From PALSA-1296 sp038210275 (GTDB taxonomy: Bacteria > Bacteroidota > Ignavibacteria > Palsa-1295), in the NCBI GenBank assembly GCA_038210275.1, contig JBBQWV010000018.1, positions 21,903-85,902 of the forward strand: DNA of 64,000 nt. The letters are read 5' to 3'. Below are positions 55,244 through 62,070 of this stretch, piece after piece. Made by a program: the position numbers and the translations under genes. The first letter of the stretch is position 1. Each line of letters opens with the position of its first letter. The notes below the pieces were generated by a model. That model had not been told where the DNA came from and searched no databases. It saw only the letters and a list, made by a program, of their open reading frames with translations.

Positions 55244-55410
55244 ACTATATAATAGACACGAAAAAAGCAGGAAGGTTTCAAATTTTCGGGGATTGGGGAG
55301 AAAAATGAAAAATTATTCATTCTACTCACACATCAAACTACTACGTAAAAAACTTAAAGGACAGATCTTACGATCTGCCCTTTAATAAAAAACTACATCA
55401 GCAGATGTGA
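55244..55410. other. Intergenic region with a terminator on the minus strand
   Basis: On the minus strand AAAGGGCAGATC pairs with GATCTGTCCTTT around GTAA, followed by AAGTTTTTT (55346-55383). It ends the lipoprotein transcript; the fusion gene's promoter must lie between it and 55243. Confidence 0.75.
55346..55383 (-). terminator. Rho-independent terminator of the lipoprotein gene
   Basis: A 12-bp stem with one G-U pair and a T-run on the minus strand. Confidence 0.8.
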
Positions 55411-56043
55411 TTATTGCTTAATAACTGCTCCACCGCCTCTGCGAGCAGTGCCTGTTGGAGCAACTTTGACAGCAGAGTGCTTTGTGGCATCCATACCGTC
55501 AGAAGTCTTTGCTGGTGCAGTTTTTGCACCGGTTTTTGCAGCAGGTTCTGCAGCTACAGGAGCAGCAGGTGCACCGCCTAAGAATGCTGTAATATCAGCA
55601 CCGAGCTTCTTGTGAGCATCCATCATGCCATTGCAAGTGGTGTTGCATTTTGCAAGAGTTGCATCAAGACCTGCAATAGCTGCCTTCAACTGATCATTGT
55701 TATCAGTTTTAGCATTTTCGTAAGCTTTAAGACTATCGATCCATGGCGACGCGGCTTTACCATCATCTTCCATTTTTTTCATCGCAGCTTTGAAGCCGGC
55801 GATCTTTACTGTATCAGCTTTCGGAAGCTTTGCAGCATCATCAAGCTTTGCAGTCCATGCAGCATGATCAGTCATCATCATCTTGCTTGCATCACCCATC
55901 TGGGCGATCATTTTATCGGCTTCAGTCTTCTTGGAATTGAAATCTGTTACCAAAGCTTCGTCCTTCTTTGCACCGCAGCTTACTAAAAAGAAGCTGAGTG
56001 TCAGAGCGAACATTAGTGAAAGAATCGAGTATTGTTTTTTCAT
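55411..56043 (-). CDS. Lipoprotein with helical domain and Pro/Ala linker
   Basis: 210 residues. Lipobox LVSC at residue 23 or so, then a helical domain (about 30-155) with Lys, Asp and Ala-rich amphipathic helices and a Cys pair (AKCNTTCNG). A Pro/Ala-rich linker and a basic tail (GTARRGGGAVIKQ) follow. A TATTTTTG promoter element lies 32 bp before the ATG. I do not recognise the family. Confidence 0.75.
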   Translation of the reverse strand: MKKQYSILSLMFALTLSFFLVSCGAKKDEALVTDFNSKKTEADKMIAQMGDASKMMMTDHAAWTAKLDDAAKLPKADTVKIAGFKAAMKKMEDDGKAASPWIDSLKAYENAKTDNNDQLKAAIAGLDATLAKCNTTCNGMMDAHKKLGADITAFLGGAPAAPVAAEPAAKTGAKTAPAKTSDGMDATKHSAVKVAPTGTARRGGGAVIKQ

Positions 56044-56075
56044 AGAATTTGAGAAAAAGTGAATAGAAACGTGAA

Positions 56076-56083
56076 CAAAAATA
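56076..56083 (-). promoter_or_regulatory. Bacteroidota-type -7 element for the lipoprotein gene
   Basis: TATTTTTG on the minus strand, between tRNA-Lys and the lipoprotein start. No clear TTG at the -33 spacing. Confidence 0.4.
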
Positions 56084-56101
56084 TAACAATTTTATGCTTT
56101 G

Positions 56102-56173
56102 TGAGCCCGGGCGGTATCGAACCGACGACCCTCTCATTAAAAGTGAGATGCTCTACCACTGAGCTACGGGCTC
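56102..56173 (-). tRNA. tRNA-Lys (anticodon TTT)
   Basis: 72 nt, cloverleaf drawn by hand. Acceptor GAGCCCG/CGGGCTC, D-arm GCTC/GAGC, anticodon stem TCTCA/TGAGA with loop CTTTTAA (anticodon TTT), T-loop TTCGATA, discriminator A, no encoded CCA. One mismatch (U-C) lies in the T-stem. Confidence 0.93.
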
Positions 56174-56271
56174 CCTGCACTGAAAGCTTTTGCTTTAAGT
56201 TGCCGCCGTATAACGACGAATCGTCGTCCTGAGTTCGGAGTTTCGGACGACAGTCTTGTCTTAATTCGATT

Positions 56272-56422
56272 GTCATTCCGAAGGAGCCGAAATTCGCCAA
56301 AGGCGAATGAGCGACTGAGGAATCTCTTCTCGTCGTGGTAGAGACTTAGGAACTTCAAACTATCAAGGGATTCCTCACATCGTTTTTCTCACTACGTTCG
56401 AAAAATCTCCGTTCGGAATGAC
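56272..56422. repeat. Family B repeat (GTCATTCCG / CGGAATGAC)
   Basis: Outer ends GTCATTCCGAAGGAGC and CTCCGTTCGGAATGAC. Inner words GAGGAATCTC and GGGATTCCTC pair, and GATTCCTCACATCG is shared with 11428-11476. Confidence 0.7.
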
Positions 56423-56458
56423 AATAAACTCAAATTAAGTCGTTACCTGAACCACCTT

Positions 56459-56493
56459 CAGAACTAAGAACTAAGAACTAAGAACTCAAAACT
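56459..56493. repeat. Direct word repeat (CTAAGAA)n
   Basis: CAGAACTAAGAACTAAGAAC and on, four tandem copies of a 10-base word. Same wording as 25491-25548. Confidence 0.6.
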
Positions 56494-56498
56494 ACCCC

Positions 56499-57566
56499 TC
56501 AGTGATAATTCACCGTCATCTTGCCCAAGCCGCTTGATAGATGCAGCGTTAGGATCGGAGCAGTAGATTGGTCGAAACCGACACTGGTAAAGTTATAAAC
56601 GCCATTTTTATGTTGAGCAAGCCCGTTAAATGTGAAAGAACTAAAATAACTATCATCATACATGACCCGTACTCTGCCTGCTTCGGGTGGGATATTGATC
56701 GAAACATTTCCCATCCCAACTTCAATTGTTGCGTCGAGATTCTGCGTTAGCTTTCCGTTAAAATTCAGTTTATATCTTCCGATACCGCCGGAAAAGATAA
56801 AACGATTGGTATTGAGATCACTGATGCCATCCATCGAAAACTCCCCAAAGCTGGCATTGATTCTACAGCCATTCATCGGAATTGCATTATGCTCACGGAT
56901 CTGAATATGCGTCTTCGCCGATCCCGTCTCGACATATGCACAAGTGAGAGCTAACCCTGTCCAATCAAGTTGTGACTCGCCATAGCCAAGCCGGGCGCTG
57001 ATCGAAAGTGGAATATCTTTTGTCAGATACACTTTACAATGACCGTTTTCATCGGCAGATGGCGGCGGGGGAGCATTCAGCATATTATCGAATGTACCGT
57101 TCGATGGCGAAATATCTCCATAATCGGAATGAATCGCATTCGTAGAAGCAAGTGAATAACCTGAATTTGCCTTCCAACTTTGCGCAATTGGCTTATTCAT
57201 TTCAAGCATCCCTTCATCGCTTCCGATCACTAATTGCAGTCTTCCTGTGGTGCCGATTGGATTATAACCATACCGAGCATGAAAGGGAAATGGGTCATCA
57301 CCATTTGAGGTCACCTCCAATAGTGCTACATTCTTCGGGCTTGTCCCTGCTACCATTGTTAATGAACCATATGGTGCACTCATAATAACATCTAACCGCG
57401 TTTCACGGAATGCTTCATCGCGTGATATAGGAAATTCAATTGTCTTATAGATCGCGAAAACTGCGCCGCTTGCTGCAAGAAAAATACATGACGTAAGTAG
57501 TGCAACTCGCTTTTTGCGATTTGTCAGAAATACGTACTTTTCAGCTTTTGGCAAAGATTTCTTCAA
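56499..57566 (-). CDS. Membrane-anchored protein with toast-rack/LiaF-like beta domain
   Basis: 355 residues: a short basic N-terminus, one transmembrane segment (about 20-43) and an extracytoplasmic beta-rich domain. The repeated strand pattern and Gly-rich turns (SGGIGRYKLNFNGKL, MGNVSINIPPEAGRV) resemble the beta-helical toast-rack domains of LiaF-type or DUF4097-like proteins. Role unknown; such proteins often sense envelope stress. A single gene. Confidence 0.6.
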   Translation of the reverse strand: MKKSLPKAEKYVFLTNRKKRVALLTSCIFLAASGAVFAIYKTIEFPISRDEAFRETRLDVIMSAPYGSLTMVAGTSPKNVALLEVTSNGDDPFPFHARYGYNPIGTTGRLQLVIGSDEGMLEMNKPIAQSWKANSGYSLASTNAIHSDYGDISPSNGTFDNMLNAPPPPSADENGHCKVYLTKDIPLSISARLGYGESQLDWTGLALTCAYVETGSAKTHIQIREHNAIPMNGCRINASFGEFSMDGISDLNTNRFIFSGGIGRYKLNFNGKLTQNLDATIEVGMGNVSINIPPEAGRVRVMYDDSYFSSFTFNGLAQHKNGVYNFTSVGFDQSTAPILTLHLSSGLGKMTVNYH

Positions 57567-57914
57567 GTCTTGTCTTCGGTTTGGAATTTATGAAATGTTT
57601 TTCATATAATACAAGAAGAAGTTACGAATGAAAAACGGGGATGTTTCAGCAAAAAGGGCATATAATTGCAATTTAGGCATTAATACCATACTCTGTCATT
57701 TCGAACCGAGTATGCCGCGATAGCGGTAGACGAGCGTGAGAAATCTTAAATTAAGATGAAATCCTCATTTTCTTCCTGGGAGAATATGGTTTTATCTTTA
57801 TTAATAGATTTCTCTCTACCTTTGTAGCTATCGCGCCAGAGTCCGTTCGAAATGACATTACCCCTCTTCATCTTTCCGCCTTCATCCTTTCTCCGGGTGA
57901 GCGGCTGTAACTCC
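57567..57914. other. Intergenic spacer with a family B repeat
   Basis: About 350 bp. A family B element (57695-57856) is the main content, followed by the block shared with 29240-29350 (57885-57955, part of it overlapping the 3' end of the next gene). No credible gene. Confidence 0.6.
57695..57856. repeat. Family B repeat (GTCATTTCG / CGAAATGAC)
   Basis: Outer ends GTCATTTCGAACCGAG and GTTCGAAATGAC, inner GATAGCGGTAGA/CTATCGC. The inner region holds AGAAATCTTAAATT and GATTTCTCTC. Confidence 0.65.
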
Positions 57915-58997
57915 TTATTTTTGAATAACATCGCTATGCACATTTGCGGTTTGGCGGATAGGGGTATGGGCGTTTGGGCGTATGGTATTGATGCTTGGTG
58001 TTGGTGATCTATCCTCCGAATAACTATTCCGATGGATCGGCATTTGCGCCAAGCTATCAGGAGTCCGGTATTCCGGTTTGCGAAGTTCTTCGATGCTGGT
58101 AGTCTCGGAAGTCCTTTCTCCAGTGGGACGGACTCTTAGTCCGTCCGAGACGGTTTCTAATTCCTCCTGAACGGACTGAGAGTCCGTTCTACTGGACTCA
58201 ACTTCTTCATTCTCAATTCTGGATTTTCCATCTGCAGTCCATCCATTATTTTTACGAACTTTCGCAACGAATCTATTATAAAATTCATCCTCCGAAATTC
58301 CGGGTTCATCTTCAGTGCCGATTCTCGGATCATTTGCTTCCAATTCTTTGCTCACTGATTCGAAAGATTCTGTCATCTCCTTCGTCTCTTCGCTATTCTC
58401 TTCTTCGATCTTTGCTAATGTTTCTTTTACAGTAATACATTCCACTTTCTTTGCAATGCCGGAAAGCTTGCCAAAGCCGCCGCGCTGCAGCTTCTGCACA
58501 TCAGGACTGGACTTCGTCTCCTGTGCATAGATCAGCACATTCATCGGCGCATGTCCGCCTTCGAGTCCATCGGTTAATTCTTTTATGAGGAAGATCAAGT
58601 CTTCGCGGTATCGCGGATTTCTCGATGCATATTCCCAACTATTAATGACAATATATTGGATATATCCTTCTCTCAGATATTCCCTGATCTCCGATCCGCG
58701 CTTATGTAATTCGCCTTTAATAACATTCATCATGTATATTACTTTTCGTCTGTCGCCATCAACGAAGCAATAATCATAATCGTGATCAGGCGTTAACCCG
58801 TTTTTCCGAGCCGTGTTATACATTCCGCGAGTATTTTCGACGGTATTAATATAAAGCACGCTGCCGGATGCTTGTGAGCGCACAAGTTCGACAGAGTGCT
58901 TGAGCGACGCATCTATATTTGCTCCGATCGTTGAGCCGAGCAAAAGAGTAACATCATTCGGTGCGATTTTTGGTAGTGGTTTAAATGTGCTTTTCAT
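57915..58997 (-). CDS. Unrecognised protein with possible RecA-like core and repeat-derived tail
   Basis: 360 residues from ATG 58997 (KSTFKPLPKIAPNDVTLLLG). The first 190 residues look like an alpha/beta core (LLLGSTIGANID near 18-30; QYIVINSWEYA near 125), reminiscent of RecA-fold ATPases but without a GxxxxGKT loop. The rest is charged and low-complexity; residues about 268-293 are encoded by an inserted palindrome. The longer open frame upstream (to 59270) is formed by repeats and crosses the promoter, so it is rejected; an ATG at 59219, just after the promoter, is a possible alternative start. Function unknown. Confidence 0.65.
   Translation of the reverse strand: MKSTFKPLPKIAPNDVTLLLGSTIGANIDASLKHSVELVRSQASGSVLYINTVENTRGMYNTARKNGLTPDHDYDYCFVDGDRRKVIYMMNVIKGELHKRGSEIREYLREGYIQYIVINSWEYASRNPRYREDLIFLIKELTDGLEGGHAPMNVLIYAQETKSSPDVQKLQRGGFGKLSGIAKKVECITVKETLAKIEEENSEETKEMTESFESVSKELEANDPRIGTEDEPGISEDEFYNRFVAKVRKNNGWTADGKSRIENEEVESSRTDSQSVQEELETVSDGLRVRPTGERTSETTSIEELRKPEYRTPDSLAQMPIHRNSYSEDRSPTPSINTIRPNAHTPIRQTANVHSDVIQK
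58120..58195. repeat. Palindromic repeat inside a coding region
   Basis: CCAGTGGGACGGACT pairs with AGTCCGTTCTACTGG, and it holds two smaller hairpins (GGACTCTTAGTCC and GGACTGAGAGTCC). It is read through in frame in the C-terminal tail of the gene at 57915-58997. A similar GAGTCCGCC palindrome is at 29374-29395. Confidence 0.75.
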
Positions 58998-59232
58998 GGT
59001 AGTTTTTATGGTAGTTTTGAATTTTGAGTTGTGAGTTGTGAATGGGGCGGGGGATGGGTTGGGGTATGGGGGTTTGAGCGTATGGGCGTATGGTTGAATC
59101 CCTCCATACGCCCATACGCCTATAACCCATCCGTCTTTCTCTTCGCTATGAAAAAAGCGAGTCAAGGTCGCCCAGCTAATGAAATGCCTAAAAAATATAT
59201 ACAAAGCATAGGTGCCCATCAACTTCACTATT

Positions 59233-59261
59233 AAGATACGACATAAATATCTGTTTGTCAA
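59233..59261 (-). promoter_or_regulatory. Near-consensus promoter, TTGACA-N17-TATCTT
   Basis: Same block as at 29482-29512 (GGCACCTTGACAAAC...ATTTATGTCGTAT). It lies 236 bp before the ATG used for the gene at 57915-58997 and 14 bp before an in-frame ATG at 59219. Confidence 0.65.
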
Positions 59262-59403
59262 GGTGCCCAAACCAAACTATTTTCAAAATCGGCGAAATCA
59301 GGCTGGAATCGCCAAAGATTTTTTTTTGGGTGAATTGTGGGAATAGCCTATTGGTTGAGGTGGAGGAAATTCAGAATCAAATTTCTCTTAACATCAAGCT
59401 ACG

Positions 59404-59513
59404 GGATCAACCACCCCAACCCCTCCTTGAAAAGGAGGGGCTATCTATAATTTAAAAATTAAAAAAAAATCTCCCCGCATTTTCAAGGCGGGGGTTAGGG
59501 GGCGGTTGACCCA
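59404..59513. repeat. Family C repeat (GATCAACCACCCC / GGCGGTTGACC)
   Basis: Outer arms GGATCAACCACCCCAACCCC and GGGGTTAGGGGGCGGTTGAC, inner hairpins CCCCTCCTTGAAAAGGAGGGG and CCCCGCATTTTCAAGGCGGGG. A shorter relative is at 61865-61907. Confidence 0.7.
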
Positions 59514-59545
59514 GAGCCTACCGAAATTTGCAAATGGATTTAATA

Positions 59546-59570
59546 GAAAAACCGCACGGCAACGTGCGGG
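59546..59570 (-). terminator. Rho-independent terminator after the methyltransferase operon
   Basis: On the minus strand CCGCACG-TTGC-CGTGCGG is followed by TTTTT. Confidence 0.9.
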
Positions 59571-59586
59571 TGTAGTTTATTCTACT

Positions 59587-60315
59587 TTAGTTTGTATAAT
59601 TACCATCTTGACACCAGCGAAAGAGTGAGAATTTAGTGCCATCCCAAAAATATTGAATCCTGAATCCCGTAGAATGTTTTACGCCGAAAATATCTTCATA
59701 GAGCACTTCACCCCATAAGAAAAAACCATCTCTTTTTGCGACCGTAAGTACTTCACCATTCACATTAAACGACATAATTTCTTCGTTCCCAACACCACCG
59801 AACGAAGATTGGAGAATAGGGTTGATTTTAGAAATTTTACTTTTGCGCTCAAAATTTGTTTTGTTATACGGATCAATTGAAATAAGCCCCCACCATACGA
59901 CATTATTTGCTGGTGTTTTACCGCGATTTTCAAGAAGCCATTGAGTTTCTAAAGTATCATTACCCTTTATACCAATCGGTCTCGGAACAAGATGTATGAA
60001 AGCTCTCAATTCAGTTTGCATTGTTTCTCTAGCTATATCAATTTGAGACCAGGCTGCAGTATCTTGACGATGTGTTGCACTATCCTGTCTTCTTATTCCT
60101 TCTCTTGAAGCTTGCAATTGCGAATACATTATTCTAATTTGCTGAGCAGAAGTAGAATCAGCATTAATCAAAGCTGTTGTTGTAAGACATGCTTGGTAGA
60201 CACCAACACCGGCAACTAAAAAAGTAAGAAGAGCGAGAAATAGAGTGGCATTTACGAGCCGCTTAGTTTCCCAAGCTGTTTCGCCATAATTTTTCTTGTC
60301 CTTTCCTTTTATCAA
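59587..60315 (-). CDS. Membrane-anchored protein co-encoded with the methyltransferase
   Basis: 242 residues: cytosolic N-terminus, one transmembrane segment (about 22-44), a helical or coiled segment (about 55-100, SREGIRRQDSATHRQDTAAW) and a beta-rich C-terminal domain (about 105-240). Members of this general type are common and uncharacterised. It overlaps the methyltransferase gene by 4 bases (ATGA), so the two are coupled. A terminator follows. A role beside the restriction-modification-like gene is inferred from context only. Confidence 0.7.
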   Translation of the reverse strand: MIKGKDKKNYGETAWETKRLVNATLFLALLTFLVAGVGVYQACLTTTALINADSTSAQQIRIMYSQLQASREGIRRQDSATHRQDTAAWSQIDIARETMQTELRAFIHLVPRPIGIKGNDTLETQWLLENRGKTPANNVVWWGLISIDPYNKTNFERKSKISKINPILQSSFGGVGNEEIMSFNVNGEVLTVAKRDGFFLWGEVLYEDIFGVKHSTGFRIQYFWDGTKFSLFRWCQDGNYTN

Positions 60316-61856
60316 AACATCCCCTCCTGTCCTGTCTTCCTCTTCTCCCTCTGCGCTTTTTTGAAGTTCAGGCTGCCATCGCCTAAGTCGTGGAATTCTG
60401 GGCGTTTGGTTTTGTGGAGTAATTCTTCTATCGTCAGGATTTGGATTTTCGGGAATTGCTCGCCGTGCGGATTGGTGTAGAATCCTGCGGCTGTGGCTTC
60501 GACTTGCATCGGAGCTGTCGGCGGAACGAGCGTGACGAAAATTCCGATCTCGGCGCGTTCGCGTTCGAGCACACCTTTCAAATCGCGGATCATTCCGACG
60601 TTCACATTATCGCCGCCTTTAACGGAGACGATGATCTTTTTTGAATCGCTTGCATCATCCTGAAAATAGATCGTGCCGTCAATTCCTCCATCTGCGCCTT
60701 TCTTTTTCCCGCCATAAGGCTGTGCGTTCACCAGCGAACAAGCCCACCATTGGAATTGGTATTTATCACGCAAGGCAAGATTCGCCGCGCCTTCCAAATC
60801 TTTCGGAGTACCTTCAACATCGAACTCAATTCCCGTAAAGGCATCACGCAATCTTTTTTCGATATGACTGATGGCAAGATGGGTGATGTCAATGCCGATC
60901 CAATTTCTCTTTAATTTCTGCGCTGCATGAACTGCCGTTCCGCATCCGCAAAAGGGATCAAGCACAACATCGCCTTCATTCGATGATGCCGAAATAATCC
61001 GCTCAAGTAATGCAAGAGGTTTTTGTGTTGGGTAATGTAATTTTTCATCTGCCATTGGATTGACATGATTAATATCATTCCAAAGGTTATTCATGGAGAC
61101 ACCTTTCAACTCATCTGCATATTGCTTAAATTCTGGATACTTAGCATTTGCACCTTGGCGAATCATGCCTTTTGCATTCCAGTCATCGTATCGTTCTTTT
61201 GAAAATGTTTTAAGAGCTTGCCATCTATACTTGCCTCGCTCGTCTTCATACTTAAAACGAGCGAAATAGGTATCGCCATATTCACGATATAATTTATTAA
61301 AAGTGTATTCGTCGCTCTTCGTGTAATACAGAATTGTATCTGTATCAGCGCTGAATTTTCTTGCTATTGATTTACTGCTACCTGTATTCGTAGTTCGCTG
61401 CCAAATAATTTCATTCCTAAAAAATTGTTTCCCAAAAACTGCATCGAGAACAATCTTCAAATAATGGCTTGCCGACGCATCGCAATGGAGATAGAGCGAG
61501 CCAGTGGATTTGAGAACGCGATGAAGTTCGAGCAGGCGGTTTGCCATCATGACAAGATATGCCATCATATCATTCTCGCCGAGGAAACTACGGAGAGCGC
61601 GTATCATTTCTGCAACATCGGTATTGGGTTGACGCAGAAGTTCGGAGAATTCGCGCTCTGCCTGCTCACCCCAATGCCATGAATCTTCGAACGCCGTTAT
61701 CTGCGCATCGGATGAATGCCCCTTCGGAGTCTTGAAGAGCAAGTTATAATCGCGCTTTGAATTAAACGGCGGATCGAGATAGATCAGATCAACCGATTCC
61801 GAAGGAATATGATCGCGCAGAATATTGAGGTTATCTCCGAAGTAGAGTTTATTCAT
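60312..61856 (-). CDS. DNA (N4/N6) methyltransferase fused to a PD-(D/E)xK-like nuclease domain
   Basis: 514 residues. The methylase has motif IV DPPF at 28-31 before motif I (DPFCGCGTAVH, 300-310), the beta-class order. LHYPTQKPLALLERI precedes motif I. The C-terminal part (about 360-480) is Mrr-like: GADGGIDGTIYF (387-398), then KIIVSVKGG (407-415) with K413, and GIFVTLVPPT. The acidic residue normally at position 411 is Ser, so cleavage may be weak or altered. It may act as a self-contained type II-like restriction-modification enzyme. A TATCTTTG promoter element lies 67 bp before the ATG. Confidence 0.82.
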   Translation of the reverse strand: MNKLYFGDNLNILRDHIPSESVDLIYLDPPFNSKRDYNLLFKTPKGHSSDAQITAFEDSWHWGEQAEREFSELLRQPNTDVAEMIRALRSFLGENDMMAYLVMMANRLLELHRVLKSTGSLYLHCDASASHYLKIVLDAVFGKQFFRNEIIWQRTTNTGSSKSIARKFSADTDTILYYTKSDEYTFNKLYREYGDTYFARFKYEDERGKYRWQALKTFSKERYDDWNAKGMIRQGANAKYPEFKQYADELKGVSMNNLWNDINHVNPMADEKLHYPTQKPLALLERIISASSNEGDVVLDPFCGCGTAVHAAQKLKRNWIGIDITHLAISHIEKRLRDAFTGIEFDVEGTPKDLEGAANLALRDKYQFQWWACSLVNAQPYGGKKKGADGGIDGTIYFQDDASDSKKIIVSVKGGDNVNVGMIRDLKGVLERERAEIGIFVTLVPPTAPMQVEATAAGFYTNPHGEQFPKIQILTIEELLHKTKRPEFHDLGDGSLNFKKAQREKRKTGQEGMF

Positions 61857-61864
61857 GGGAATAA

Positions 61865-61907
61865 CCTCACCCCAACCCTCTCCTTGAAAATGAGAGGGAG
61901 TTTTTTA
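61865..61907 (+). repeat. Family C half repeat with terminator-like hairpin
   Basis: CCTCACCCCAACCCTCTCC and CCCTCTCCTTGAAAATGAGAGGG followed by AGTTTTTTAG. It lies upstream of the methyltransferase gene on the plus strand. Confidence 0.5.
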
Positions 61908-61923
61908 GTATTATTCATTACTG

Positions 61924-61931
61924 CAAAGATA
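61924..61931 (-). promoter_or_regulatory. Bacteroidota-type -7 element for the methyltransferase operon
   Basis: TATCTTTG on the minus strand, followed by CAGTAATG. No clear TTG at -33. Confidence 0.5.
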
Positions 61932-62024
61932 CGACAGGAAATAGGGGATGAGTGCTGAGGATTAGGGAATCTCAACTCTCCCTGATTCCATCTAACTTCT
62001 TGCGTATATTTGTTCTGCATAAAG

Positions 62025-62065
62025 ATCATCACATCCATCAACACTGTGATGATGGATGTGATGAT
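62025..62065 (-). terminator. Perfect 16-bp inverted repeat after the FISUMP/peptidase gene
   Basis: ATCATCACATCCATCA pairs perfectly with TGATGGATGTGATGAT across a 9-base loop, 6 bp after the stop codon (minus strand). The U-run is weak (CTTTATG). Confidence 0.55.
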
Positions 62066-62070
62066 ATGTT

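Larger units (their letters stand above)
58998..59586. other. Long intergenic region with promoter, leader words and family C repeat
   Basis: 590 bp. From the minus gene upward: GGCGTATGG-type direct and inverted words (about 59050-59130, also seen at 57957-57990), the promoter at 59233-59261, a family C repeat at 59404-59513 and the terminator at 59546-59570. No gene seen. Confidence 0.6.

Noticed and set aside
56040..56300. Minus-strand frame across tRNA-Lys
   Set aside because: It overlaps the tRNA over its length and ends inside a repeat; no conserved pattern.
59000..59270. N-terminal extension of the 57915 gene (open to 59270)
   Set aside because: It crosses the promoter and consists of GGCGTATGG-type repeats; the credible protein begins at 58997.
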